From contig OY744466.1 of the NCBI GenBank assembly GCA_963556145.1, positions 5,084,001 to 5,148,000 of the forward strand: 64,000 nucleotides of DNA, given 5' to 3'. A model generated the notes under the pieces. It saw only the letters and a program-made list of their open reading frames with translations, made no database searches and had not been told where the DNA came from. This DNA comes from Hygrocybe punicea (taxonomy: Eukaryota > Basidiomycota > Agaricomycetes > Agaricales > Hygrophoraceae). The position numbers and the translations under genes were made by a program. Within the stretch, counting starts at the first letter, position 1. Each line of letters opens with the position of its first letter. Positions 33,975 through 45,559 of this stretch are shown here, piece by piece.

Positions 33975-35995
33975 ACCGGTTGCGTTCCCGTTGTCCTCGT
34001 CGTCTTTGTCTACGTCTCCGCCGTCCTCGTCCTCGTCATTCCCGTCCCAGTCGTCCCCATCCCCATCATCCACGTTTCCGCCGTTTCAGTCCCTGTCGTT
34101 CCCGTTCCCGTCGTTCCTCTCGGTGTCGTCATCGTCCTCGTTGTCGTTGTCATCGCCCGTAGTCCTCGTCGTCCGCCAGATCGTCGTCGTCGTCTGCGTC
34201 GTCCTATCGTCCCCTCGCTAGCCGTCCCCGTCGTTCCCGTCCCCGTCGTTCCCGTTCCCGTCGTCCCCATTCCCATCGTCCTCCTTGTCATCGTCATCGT
34301 CATCGTCATTGTCCTCGTCATCGTTGTCGTCCTCGTCGTTGTCATCGTTGTCGTCCTCTCGTCCTCGTTGTCGTCCTCTCGTCCTCGTTGTCGTCATCCC
34401 CGTCTCCGTCCCCATCATCATCCTCGTCGTTCCCTGGATGCTCCTGTCGTCCTGTTGTCTCTTCACTGGCCGTCTCCGTCCCCGTCATCTTCCCTGGCTG
34501 GCCGTCTGTGCCCTCGTCGCCTCTGTCCCCGTCGTTGCCTGCTAGTGTTGCCGAAGTTCAGTTCGGTCCGGTTCCGACCCTTTTTGGCGGAACCACGAAC
34601 TGAACTTCGGGTCCGGTTTGGCGCATGGCCAAACCTGGACCCGGACGGCATTGAACCGTTTCTCCGCGTTCGGTCTGGGTTCAGACGCGGTCTGAACCCC
34701 GGACCGAGGTGGGCTCACCCCATGAGCTCCGTTCTCCTCGCGAATGGCAGGCATGTATCAATCAATACGGCGCTACACTTCACGAGGTAGTTGGGCTGTG
34801 GGGGAGCCATCCGGCGCTGCTGCTGCCGCCGCTGTCACTGCTGCCATTGCTGCCGCTGCCGGCGCTGCTGCTGCTGCCGTCGCCGTTGCTGCTGCCACTG
34901 CTGCTGCTGCTGTCATGGCCGTTGCTGCTGCCGGCATTGCTGCTGCCGCCGTTGCTGCTGTTGCTGTTGCTGCTGCTGCCGGCATTGCTGCTGCTGCTGG
35001 CCGTCATAGTTGTGGTTGCCGTTGTTGTTGCCGCCACTGGTGGTGATGTTGGATGGCTTTGGCTGTTGCCGCTGTCACTGCTGCCGTTGCTGCCGCTGCC
35101 GGCGCTGCTGCCGTTGCTGCCGCTGCCGGCGCTGCTGCCGTTGCTGCCGGCGCTGCTGCCGTTGCTGCCGCTGCCGGCGCTGCTGCCGTTGCTGCCGGCG
35201 CTGCTGCTTCCACTGTTGCTGCTGCTGCTGGCCATTGTCGTTGTCGTTGCCTGGTTGCCGTTGCCTTTGCCATTGCCGTTGCCGCCGCTGGTGGTGGTGG
35301 TGGTGGTGGTGGTGGTGGTGGTGTTGCGGCTGCCCCGCGTCCGTTGGCATTGCGTTGGCATTGGCATTCATCTTGTGCCAATGTGGTTGCGATGTGGTCG
35401 CAGTCGAGTTGCCTGCCGCAAATAACATTAGTAAAGTTAAGAAAAAAATGGAAACTTACCTTTGAACACAACACAATTTGTGTTGTGTTCAACCCGCGTT
35501 GAAGTTGCTGTGTTGCGTGAAAGGTCACGGCTGGTCACATGATGCCGTTTAACACGAAATAGTAAGTAAAGAAATACGAAAAACAAATGAAATCAATACC
35601 TTAAAAATATCCGCGTTCGCGGTTTGAACGCGGTTTGGAGCCGTTCAGGAAATCCGGCAGGCCTCGAAACCCGGAACTGAACCCACGGTCCGGTTCAGCA
35701 CTTGGCTGAACTTAGACCGAACTTAGGGTTCAGTTCGGGGTTTGAACTGGGTTCGGCTAGGTTTGGAACCAAACTACGGCAACACTATTGCCTGCCATCC
35801 GCCGTTTTGGCCCTTCAGTTGGGTGTTGACGTGACATGGCGCGGGCATGCCTGTTGCGGTTAATTTCAGGCGCGGCAGTGAGAAAGTCCTTCATAAAAAC
35901 AATAATATTATCTAGCATAGTAATAGTAATAAATTTTGAGAAATCTACTTACCTTCTACTTGATTTTGCTGCTGTTGCTGTTCTCGTGGACGCAT
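33975..35995 (-). pseudogene. Foldback arm gene, second type, split by hAT MITE
   Basis: ATG 35995 starts MRPREQQQQQNQVE, matching the 43-nt first exon at 19583. Donor GTAAGTAG is at 35952. Exon 2 (from about 35890) is interrupted at 35787 by the hAT element and continues from 34534 with Asp/Arg/Gly-rich triplets to the GTATGTACTT donor near 33974. Confidence 0.45.
34543..35787. mobile_element. hAT-like MITE, complete (1245 bp)
   Basis: Tips TAGTGTTGCCG and CGGCAACACTA are flanked by a perfect 8-bp duplication TTGCCTGC (34535-34542 and 35788-35795), the hAT size class. Element 1 carries the unoccupied site at about 19773 (reverse complement GCAGGCAACGACG), which confirms the insertion. Inside are subterminal GGTTCGG-type repeats and a GCT/GCC microsatellite (34815-35240), without a transposase. 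Confidence 0.92.
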
Positions 35996-36549
35996 CGTGG
36001 AGTACGCGACGATTTGAACCCACGCCGGAGGTTGCCGATAATCTGCCCAAACGGGCGCGAGTTGCCTTATATGTAACCAAGATCTTACTTTTCTCAGTGT
36101 AATTGCATGGAGCACAACAACTGTGTAGCACATTTAAGACCATGTAGAGATAGAATTAGCCTCTAACTACATCCTCCCCAAATTTTGTATTTTATTATGG
36201 CATACATAAAGAGATATCCATGATTCATTGATACCTCCCTGCCAATTCCGGACCCTTAAAGTGCTACATTACCAATATTGCTCTGAAAAATATGAGAATA
36301 ATTTGGAAACTACTATGTAAAGTATCTATTGTATTGATGATCAGTGCCTGGCACTTGGTGGTCCCGGAATCTGTTGTAGCCAAGAAATGAAAGGTTCAAA
36401 GTAAAGCTGAACTTGAAGTTCGGACTCGGTTGATGGGTCAGCCACAATGCACAATTCTGTGCATTTGCTTGGCTGAAACAAAGGTCCTGGTCCACCCACA
36501 ATCAGGCACTTATGTGTACCACAATGAGTACTCATTAAAGTACTCCTTA

Positions 36550-37369
36550 GATTACAGCTGTTTGCATAATTCTTGGCAGTAAATGCACTTTTTTCAATCA
36601 ATTAAGAAATATGGACTTGGTGGAATTTTGAGTGCTCTGTTCTATATCTCATGAAATACTGCATGGATTAAGATGGTTATAGAGGGAAAGTTGTACTATT
36701 TCTTAAGGGCTATCTACTCCTGTAATTACATTTGGACAATATTTAGTGTAGGGTGAGTTGTGGATGAAATAAAAGGTAAACCATGTTTTTTGACACCCAA
36801 AATGATATTGTCAAATTATAGCATCAAATGAACTCCTATGAAAAAGTTTGTAAGGGGGAAGTTGTTCATTTTTTCAAGGGCTAGAAGTACATATACCGTG
36901 TTTTTCTTTATTTTTGTTCTTTCAGCCAATATTTATGGTTTTTGTGATATTTTGGTTCCAATGCAGACAAACATAGTACAGATGTAATATTGGCTGAAAG
37001 CACAAAAATAAAGAAAAACACGGTATATGTACTTCTAGCCCTTGAAAAAATGAACAACTTCCCCCTTACAAACTTTTTCATAGGAGTTCATTTGATGCTA
37101 TAATTTGACAATATCATTTTGGGTGTCAAAAAACATGGTTTACCTTTTATTTCATCCACAACTCACCCTACACTAAATATTGTCCAAATGTAATTACAGG
37201 AGTAGATAGCCCTTAAGAAATAGTACAACTTTCCCTTTATAACTATCTTAATCCATGCAGTATTTCATGAGATATAGAACAGAGCACTCAAAATTCCACC
37301 AAGTCCATATTTCTTAATTGATTGAAAAAAGTGCATTTACTGCCAAGAATTATGCAAACGGCTGTAATT
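36550..37369. repeat. Near-perfect palindrome, arms about 380 bp
   Basis: 36550-36930 is repeated in inverse orientation at about 36985-37369 (for example ATTACAGCTGTTTGC against GCAAACGGCTGTAAT), with a loop of about 55 bases. No gene is present. It lies at the centre of foldback element 2. Confidence 0.92.
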
Positions 37370-37581
37370 TCAGATTTTTAAGACAAAGTTAGATCATTAA
37401 GGGTCCAATTCTGGCAGAGGAATGGAATAAATTGTGAATAGCTGTTGATGCAGGGCCGAATAAAATACAAATTTTGGTATGAGGGTAGATATACCATATT
37501 TACACCTTTTGAGGATCTCACTTCGGGTATGCATGCATTGTTGTGCATGCTAGAAGATTCAAAAGCGTCAGCGACACTTCC

Positions 37582-38114
37582 ATGTTTGGCAACTCAAACC
37601 CGTTTGGGAAATCGGCAACAGCCGGTTGGCTTTCCCGTGCGAGTTCAAAGCTTCGACTCGTTGATTTCAACAACGCGTCAACGCGTCAGACGGGTGCAGA
37701 GGAACACCCAAGGTAAATTTCTGATTTGAACATTTTTGTCTTCTTTGCTAATTGTTGACCTTTTGCAGCTACACCACGCCAAACACAGGCGAATCCAAAA
37801 ACCCATCACCAGAACACAACGTGCCAGCAAACAGAACGGAAGCCGACAAAAACGGCCACCGTGAGGATGGCGGAAACGAGGCCGCGAGGCCGGGTACGAG
37901 GATGCGCCAACAACCAGGACGGACGGCCGAGACAACCACGACGGCAACGACGAGGACAGTCGATGAGGTCACAGACGGCCGGCGACGGGACAACGGGACG
38001 GAGAAGGATAGCGACGGGACGACAGGACGACGGAGACGACGACAACCATCTGGGGGACGACGACAACCATCCAGGTGGCGACGAGGACGACGACGGGGAT
38101 GGAGACGCGGATGA
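37582..38114 (+). CDS. Foldback arm gene, first type (158 aa, spliced)
   Basis: Exon 1 (37582-37712) encodes MFGNSNPFGKSATAGWLSRA and ends TGAEEHP. The 56-bp intron 37713-37768 (GTAAATTTC ... TTTTGCAG) is followed by exon 2 with TGESKNPSPEHN, ANRTEAD and NEAARPGTRM, then a Thr/Arg-rich tail to TGA at 38112. Exon lengths sum to a multiple of three. The same start, intron sites and exon-2 residues are recognisable at 14563-14132, and a decayed version at 997-1630 and near 46590. Downstream the DNA continues with GAC/GAA triplets to the GTATGTACAT donor at 38272, so a longer isoform is possible. No known domain; function unknown. Confidence 0.5.
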
Positions 38115-38274
38115 CGATGACGACGAGGACGATAACGACAACGACGGGAACGACGGGAACGGGAACGACAGCGACGGGGACGACGGGGACGAGGACAGCA
38201 GAGACGCAGACGAGGACGACGGGACGAGGACGGCGGAGACGTAGACGAAGACAACGAGGACAACGGGAACGTAT

Positions 38275-40343
38275 GTACATTCCACTCTCCTCCCTCTCCC
38301 TCTCCCTCTCCCTCTCCATCTCTGTCTCCCTCCTGTCCCTGCTGCCTTCCCACCTTCCCCCTTCTCCCACTCCCACTCCCTTCTCCCACTCCCACCTTCC
38401 TCCCTCTCCTACTCCCACCTTCCTCCCTCTCCCACTCCCCTATCTTCCTCTCACCTGCCTTCTGCCCTTCACTATATAATTATGTATTTGGATAAAATAA
38501 TCATTAAATTTATGTGTCTATTTTAAGTAATAGTGAGGTTATATATATTGATTCCAATGGAGAATTGAGCAATATTAAATAGAAAAGCACAATATTTGAA
38601 GTGTGGTAAGTTCTGATTTTGTCATAGATTGTCATTGGGAATAAATAGCTCCTGTAACGGCTGATAGCTGATAGTGAAAGTAAGATATTGTGCATTGTCA
38701 AAATAATAATGTTTTAATTTTGCTATTCCCTGTGCTTTTAATAAGTGCATTCAAATTATATTACGTGGTACATTGTGTGTCATGTACAGATGGAAAATTT
38801 TTGATGACTTTATATGGCAGTTTCTGAGTAAATATTGGCTTGAGCTGGTGTGAGCTCTGTCAATGTTGTGAACATGAAATAATTGCAGGCAGACTGGGGT
38901 GTCGCTCAAGCCTGTGGACCAACATGAGCCCACATGGCAGCAAGAGCTGGATCCTGGTCAACCCAATCCTGCAGCGAGAGCTAGGCCAGGGTCAACCCAA
39001 TTCTGCAGCAAGAGCTGAGCATGGCAACCCAGTGCTGGAGCAATAGCCGGGCCGTGGTGAACCCAATCCTGCCGATTGGGTGGGTCCAGGATCAACCCAA
39101 CGCTACAGAACGGGCTGGACCCCAGTCAACCTACCCTGCAGCAAGTGCTGGGCCAGGGTCAACCCAGTGCTGCAGAAATAGCTGGACCCGGTCAACCCAA
39201 GCCCTGCAGGAGGTGCTGGACCTGGGTCAACCCAGTGCTGCAGCAAGAGCTGGGACCAGGTCAACCTACCCTGCAGCAAGTGCTGGGCCAGGGTCAACCT
39301 AGTGCAGCAGCAATAGCTGGACCCTGGTCAACCCAAGCCCTGCAGCAAGTGCTGGACCCTGGTCAACCCAGTGCTGCAGCAATAGCTGGACCCTGGTCAA
39401 CCTACCCTGCAGCGAGTGCTGGGCCAGGGTCAACCCAGTGCTGCAGAAATAGCTGGACCCGGTCAACCCAAGCCCTGCAGGAGGTGCTGGACCTGGGTCA
39501 ACCCAGTGCTGCAGCAAGAGCTGGGACCAGGTCAACCTACCCTGCAGCAAGTGCTGGGCCAGGGTCAACCAAATGCTGCAGCAATAGCTGGACCCTGGTC
39601 AACCGACCCTGCAGCAACTGCTGGGCCAGGGTCAACCCAGTGCTGCATCAATAGCTGGACCCTGGTCAACCCAAGCCCTGCAGGAGGTGCTGGACCTGGG
39701 TCAACCCAGTGCTGCAGCAAGAGCTGGGACCAGGTCAACCCAATCCTCCAGCAATAGCTGGCCCTGGGTTGACCCAGTGCTGCAGCAAAAGATGGCCCTG
39801 GGTCCACCCGGTGCAGCAGTAAGAGCTGGACCTAGGTTGACCCGATGCTGCAACAAGAGCTGGACCTGGGTTGACCCAATCCTGCAGCAAGAGCTGGGGC
39901 CAGGTCAACCCAGCAATTGCTGGACCCCAGTCACCCCCTCCAGCATGTGCTGGGCCCTGGTCAACCCAATGCCGCAGCAACAGCTGGGTCCAGGTCAACC
40001 CCAGTGTGCAGCAAGAACTGGTCTAGGGTCAACCCAGTGCTGCAGCAATAACTGAAGCCAGGTAAACCCACATGGCTTGAACAGCTGGACCTGGGTCAAC
40101 CCATCCATCCTGGAATAGCTGCCCTGGGTTAACCTACCCCATGGCAGAGCTGACACCGGGTTGACCCACCCAGGCGCCCTTGACCAGCAAGATCTGTACC
40201 TGGGTCAACCTACCACACCACATTTCCCCAGCAAGAGCTGTCTTTTGGGTTAACCTACCCCTCCAGCAAGCAACTGCGCTATGTGTACCTACCTTTTGCA
40301 ACTATATCTGCGATCGGGTTAACCAAAACGACTGGGTCTACTG
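38275..40343. repeat. Right arm of foldback element 2
   Basis: CT-rich block (38275-38470), AT-rich block (38475-38840), 34-bp tandem repeats (38930-40300) and TIR, an inverse copy of 32138-33960. Confidence 0.9.
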
Positions 40344-40801
40344 TGTCACTGATCATGAGAGCAGTCCAAGCGAAGTGAGCTTTGCTGTTCTTGATCAGAT
40401 CCTCGTCAGTCCAGCTGAGAGCCCAAAGAAATAGTGGCAGATTGAGGTGCAGAGTGTCCATAAAGTCCAATACAGCAAGTACTCTTTGGGAAATGTTGCC
40501 AGCTTCATCCAGGAAATTTTGATGGGATTTTGTCTGGCACGGTTGTGGATCAGAGACAGAATCCCATCAGGAACGCACTTCCGAGTGACCAGACCTTTCC
40601 ATATTTGAACACGATGTAGTGAGGGGACTGCCAGAGGCCCAGAGGCTTTCAAGTGTCTCAAGGGGCAATTGTACACTCAGAGGAGGGGGCAACAAGGGGG
40701 CAGGATAGGTAGTCGATCGTAGGTGATCTCGTAGCTTGTCTTTTTGACAGTCCAACCGGAACCTTGCGCATGCCCTAGAATGGGAGTCTGTGTAATAATT
40801 G
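40344..40801 (-). pseudogene. DUF6589-like gene, second fragment
   Basis: Minus-strand frame with residues YYTDSHSRACARF at the KDZ junction, then PLETLESLWASGSPLTT. After a stop and frame change come FMDTLHLNLPLFLWALSW, DEDLIKNSKAHFAWTALMISD. These match the start region I remember from DUF6589 proteins, which are abundant in Agaricomycetes. The frame joins 54198-54271 upstream when the KDZ element is removed, and 32058-32137 downstream when foldback element 2 is removed. It is broken by insertions and by stops. Confidence 0.55.
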
Positions 40802-40943
40802 AGAACGTCTGACCGCCAACAAAAGTGTCCATGGGACATGACTCCATATGTCCATATTACATTACAAAGCATTTGTCATATCCAACTGAGCTTGAATGCT
40901 AAGTCCTCTAGTTTTGCGAGTTTGCGAGTTATAAGATTTTTGT

Positions 40944-43067
40944 ATGTCGCTATCACGCTTGCTCGATGCTGTCCGAGATTGCAGCGTTGTTAATGTACTC
41001 TCTCTCCCTCAATTTCTAACTCTTTTCTCGCTTGTTTCTCACCTTCGAATGCCCTTTGGATGGAGCCAAACTCCAGATTCAACCGGCCTTCCCCTCATTC
41101 TCCCTTCTGATGTCCTCGACTTCCTTAGCTTAGCTCTCGACATCAACAAGGAAATTATACTCAAGATTTGGCATGTCCTGACACCCTTTTTGGCTGATGC
41201 CTTGGTCGAACACAAGGATAACGCTACGTACGACTCTCCTCTGCAGAACACGTCCCTCCTCCCACTATTTCTTGAACACGGCCTTGCACTTGGCATTGGT
41301 ATAAGACATTTGTTTCATTTTCTCATCTCGCTGTCTAATATACTTTAAATCAAATTTCTTCGACCTATTCCCGCCTACACAAGTCTGTCTGGATCCAAAA
41401 TGCAACCTTGGCAGCCAGGCTTCAAGCATCCACGAACTCACATCTGTTTCACGATACCAAGTTGTTTTATTCACACGGTTCATGGGTGCGGTGCCGGTTT
41501 GGGTGTATTCTGCTGATTGCGTTGGTAATGTAAATCGCTCGCATGATTGACTCTCCATTCACATTTCCGTCAGCTTGCAAAACACGCTACTACCCAAATT
41601 ATTATGTTCATGAACACCACTCCGTTCGCACGTACTACCCTGGAATACCGCAAGTCATTCAAGTGTCCATGCACCATTATGTCGAAGCAAGTCTAGCTCA
41701 AGACTTTGCAAATGAAATGGTTTGCGCATGGTATGTCAGTTACATTATGGCATACTCACTGTGCTCACAATTTCTACAGGGTATCTGGAATGAACTTAGC
41801 CCGCATCTACAACCTTAATTTCAAAGAGCCCGAAGATCGGATCGCCCCCTTGCAGTGGCCATATGAGCTCGGATTGACCTGTGACCATGTTTGGGAAGCC
41901 TTTTTCATTTACTCCTTATTGTTGGACCACAATGAACATGGCACTGTCCTTGACTTACCTCACGCTGCCCCTGACCAAACAAACCGGCTTCACGTGGTGT
42001 TAGAGGCTCGTACTGTGACCATGGCTGGTCCTGGACAGGAATTTTGGAACCACGCACGCGAGTTATGTTGCAAATACAGAACCACGGATTCAGGTGTTGT
42101 CGGTAAGCTGCTTCATGCCCGTACTTATTCAATGAATGTAATGTTCTCGACAGAAGCACTGCGTGCTACAGTCACCGATGGTGTTAGCATCGGCCACCCT
42201 TGCTGTGGAGTCCATGACTGCAATCAACCTCTGACCTCTCAACGGAGGAGGTTTTGCACTCAGCACGACAATCTGAAAAATGTTTGTGCAGTCATCACAT
42301 GCTCGCAACCTTGTGACCCCGGCTACAAGACCTATGGAGTGCAAGAACATCGTCGACTCGAGGTTGTTGGAAATGAACAATGCACTGCGATGTTTCAACT
42401 ACGGAAGCGGCTGGAGCAACTAAATTCGACTCAGATCGAAGACGCGCTGTCATCCAAACTTGGGGCTTCTTATTTAGAAGCGGACGAAGATGTGGATACC
42501 ATTACTATAACCGAATGCAATGACAAATCGCCAGAAGGTAATACAAAACCCCGCATACGACTGAATCATTGGCGCACCCATAACGAACAACTGTGCATCA
42601 CTACCTGTGGTGTAATTCTAGGTCGCACCACGTTCTTTGGTTCAGAAGCGGTCAACGGGGTTGTTGTAAGTACTGTTTCTACGTGTCTCGAACTATACTT
42701 GACGTGCTGGTAGCTTTTTCATCAAAAGCTATTCCCCACTCCTCAATCAGTCCCTGGGGTCAACTTCTTCGACAACAACTGCCACATAAAGAAGCACCTC
42801 AATGCAATGAATAACCACTATTTTGATCGATGCGCCCTGCCAGTTGATGTGTTCCACATGAAAACGAAGCATCGCGAGTCTGACAGTTTTTGCAATGAAT
42901 GGTGTAACCCCACTCGATTCCCTGATCTCATTGACAATGGGAAGTGGATGTTCAATTCCTCTGCAGCCGAAATAACCAACGCATGGTTCGGAGGGTTCAA
43001 GGCCATCATGCGAGAAATGAGGGTGGAGTGGTATAATTTTTTCCTTGATGAAATGATTAAGCAGTGA
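40944..43067 (+). CDS. KDZ transposase-like protein with CxC5 and CxC6 clusters
   Basis: ATG 40944 (MSLSRLLDAVRDCS). Introns inferred: 41299 to about 41350 (acceptor unclear), 41525-41573, 41731-41779, 42103-42153, 42666-42713. The CxC5-like cluster is FPPTQVCLDPKCN ... YSADCVACKTRYYPNYY. The CxC6-like cluster is TDGVSIGHPCCGVHDC ... RRRFCTQHDNLKNVCAVITC. The C-terminal transposase-type region has GVNFFDNNCHIKKHL, DVFHMKTKHRESDSFCNEWC and FNSSAAEITNAWFGG, and the stop is at 43065. KDZ transposases are large cut-and-paste enzymes expanded in mushroom genomes. The unclear first acceptor may mean a mutation; otherwise the gene looks intact. Confidence 0.8.
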
Positions 43068-43209
43068 AACCGTTTGATCATTGAAGACTTGCGCAAACGG
43101 CATGCCCATCCTATTCAAATACCTCAATCCGATCTTCTCTGTACTGACGAATGACTGTTTTCTTCCATATGTAAAAGTGTGTGCAGCAATATAATGCTGT
43201 TTTGTATAC

Positions 43210-43445
43210 CATCAAATTACCGTGTGCGCAACAAATTTCTGAAATCGCGCACCGCAGTTTATCCAAAAATAATGCGCCGCAACCATAAAAAGCTGCGAAA
43301 CAGCTTGTGAACTGACGCTGCCATTTGCGCCGCAGTATTTGGTAAATTGCGCCGCAGTCATTAACGATAAATTGCGCCGCAGCTTATGAACTGGCACAGC
43401 CGCGCCACACTATTTGGCGATTGCGCTCAACGTCAGATTGCGCCA
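43210..43445. repeat. TTGCGCCGCAG dispersed short repeats
   Basis: Several copies of ATTGCGCCGCAG/TGCGCCGCA occur in intergenic sequence after the transposase. Related GCGCGCC words recur at 50855-50900 and around 54108-54240. They may be binding sites for the transposase, but they are not confined to the ends. Confidence 0.5.
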
Positions 43446-43660
43446 CAACAGTTGTTCACAATCATGTCCCATGAAAGCATCACATTAAAATATTCATTGT
43501 ATCATACGACTGGACAGAGTGGGGGTTTGGTAAAGGAGTGTGGGGTGGTAATGAAAGATGAGTCAAGGTGCAAAAAAAAGAGTTCAACGGTGAAAAAGAC
43601 GAAAAGAAAAAGGCTTGATGAGAAAGAACAGTCGTGGACATTGAGCAATTTGCAACACTA

Positions 43661-45400
43661 CTCCCAGGGATTGTGTTGGGGCCATCCAGGGATAGTAAAA
43701 CCAGTGCGGCTGATTGGTGGGGGTAAAGCCACAGACGACGATGCGATGGAAGATGGTCCATCTTTGATTGTTCTCCAGTCCGCAAAATAATCCAACACAT
43801 CATCGTCAACACCAAAACCCTCCCAAGTAGAAGGACTGTCATTCAGCGGACTCACAGACACTCGTACTAAATAGGTGAGGGATTCATTATGCAGTGGACG
43901 CTCAGGCTGATCCGATGGTGCCGACCTTTTTGTCGCTTGAATTGTACATCCTGATCCGTCTTGGAGGAATCAATGCGTTTCCTCCCAGCGGGAGGGTTAT
44001 GGGCAGATGTGGAGATCTCTTCTTTGTCGGAACTGCTGTCGTCACTGATGGTTTGCACCTCAGAGTCGGAAACTAAGTCTCACAAGTCAGACTAGCAATT
44101 CACTGTCATGAAGATGGAAAACGTGCCAACAATGATACCCACTCTCCTGCGTCCAGGGGTAACTGGAGTGCAGTCGCTGAAACTGATTGACTCTGGCTCA
44201 GATTCGCTTTCAGAATCCAGAGAAGTTGCCTTTGGCGCGTTGTGAAGCAAGTCGGAGAGGGTGTACTTAGAGTCTGAATCACTTTCGCTGCCAGCTTCTT
44301 TTTTGACTGTATTACGACCGTTTTGCTCATGTTGGCTGTAGATCCTAAGCCGTCATCGGTTGTCGCCTGTTCGCTCTGCCCATCCAGTGCACGTTGTATG
44401 GCAACAACCCAATTGGAGTATACGTATTTCGGTATACCGTGATGAGAAGCTTTTGAGAAGGATGTTAGCAACTCGAAACTCCTGCATCCTAACACTAACC
44501 AATTCGAACAGAGTAATCCATAAACTTGCGGCCAGTGGTACCCTTGACAGCTGATAATTGGGTGCCTGTTGTGACATCCCTTTGGACAATGAATAGGTTG
44601 GAACGATTCTTTCATAGCAGGACCCAGTGAAATTTCCCTGTCTCTGGCCGACCAAAACACGCATCAAGCCATCTAAATGGTTTGGGTAATAACCGGCGCA
44701 ACCAGTTGTCAAGCGCACTCTGGTCCCAACCCAACCCAAATTCGAGGTCTTTGTCCCCATCATGATCTACAGCAAGGGAAGACTGCATATACTTCTCTAA
44801 TTGATGCATGCTAGGGCTTTTCGACCGAACCAATTCACCGTTCGACTGGTAAACTGGATCAGTATATCCTGTTACCGAAATGGTCATCTTACATCTAGAC
44901 CACATGGGACCATGACAACAGTGCCAACTTTTACTAGCTTCAACGTCGGGCCTTTGCTGGTCATACCAGAAGGAATCTGCAAAGCTGTCAGTGTCGAATT
45001 CTTGGCACCCTCTCGGCACCTGTACGTACTGAAGATGAGGCATTCACCACAACCTTTCTACTGCTGTTGCTGACCCTCCCATTCCCAGGTTGATTACCTA
45101 GTTTCTGAGTTACAGCCGGCATCTTAGAGGCCGACTGTTCTTTGTGGGCAGGCTGAGTTGAGACGCGGTGACAGGCTTCAGAGTGGCAACAATCCCTGCA
45201 TGTCTTCAGACTAGGTCTTTTCACAGTATGGTCAATGTTAGCAACAAATTGACGGCAACCACAGCGGATGTTGTTCTTTGCGAAACCCAAGCAGGAGTGG
45301 ACCATGGAAGCACGCAACTGCACATTGAACTTGTGACAGTTTTTTTTGCAACCGACATTTCACATTGTCACAAATTTGAATGTGCATACAAGTAGTGTGT
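43661..45400 (-). CDS. Unknown Cys-rich protein of the KDZ element
   Basis: Fragments on the minus strand appear to form one spliced gene. An N-terminal cluster (KKNCHKFNVQL, then CGCRQF, then CRDCCHSEACHRVS) lies at about 45350-45150. A middle region follows at 45043-44640 (SFADSFWYDQQRPDVE, WHCCHGPMWSRC, LEFGLGWDQSALDNWLRR, KFHWVLL). After a region with unclear splicing come Ser/Asp/Glu-rich segments (DDSSSDKEEIS near 44040) and a possible last exon (SPLNDSPSTWEGFGVDDD, 43861-43661). Exon limits are not settled. I do not recognise a domain; similar proteins may accompany KDZ transposases. Confidence 0.45.
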
Positions 45401-45559
45401 GTCCAGTATCTACGTTAGCGTTCACTGAACACTTGCAGTCACAGCAGTGGGCTGGAGAAACTTATTGTGCGACTTATGGGTAGACAACGACACCCTACGT
45501 TTTACCTCACACCTTACAGCATATCTTTTCCACCAGACATGGCTGAGCTGAGATGGACA

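Larger units (their letters stand above)
32138..40343. mobile_element. Foldback element 2 (8206 bp)
   Basis: Begins CAGTAGACCCAGTCGTTTTG and ends with its reverse complement, flanked by 7-bp duplications TGTCACT (32131-32137 and 40344-40350). Arms are inverted copies: 33313-33495 and 33545-33736 encode exactly the same frames as 38751-38933 and 38510-38701 on the other strand. Interior parts are two outward-facing arm genes, a 0.8-kb palindrome at 36550-37369, and a complete hAT-like MITE at 34543-35787. No transposase is recognisable. Confidence 0.92.

Noticed and set aside
34709..35502. Long triplet-repeat frames in the second hAT copy
   Set aside because: Same microsatellite; both strands and several frames are open.
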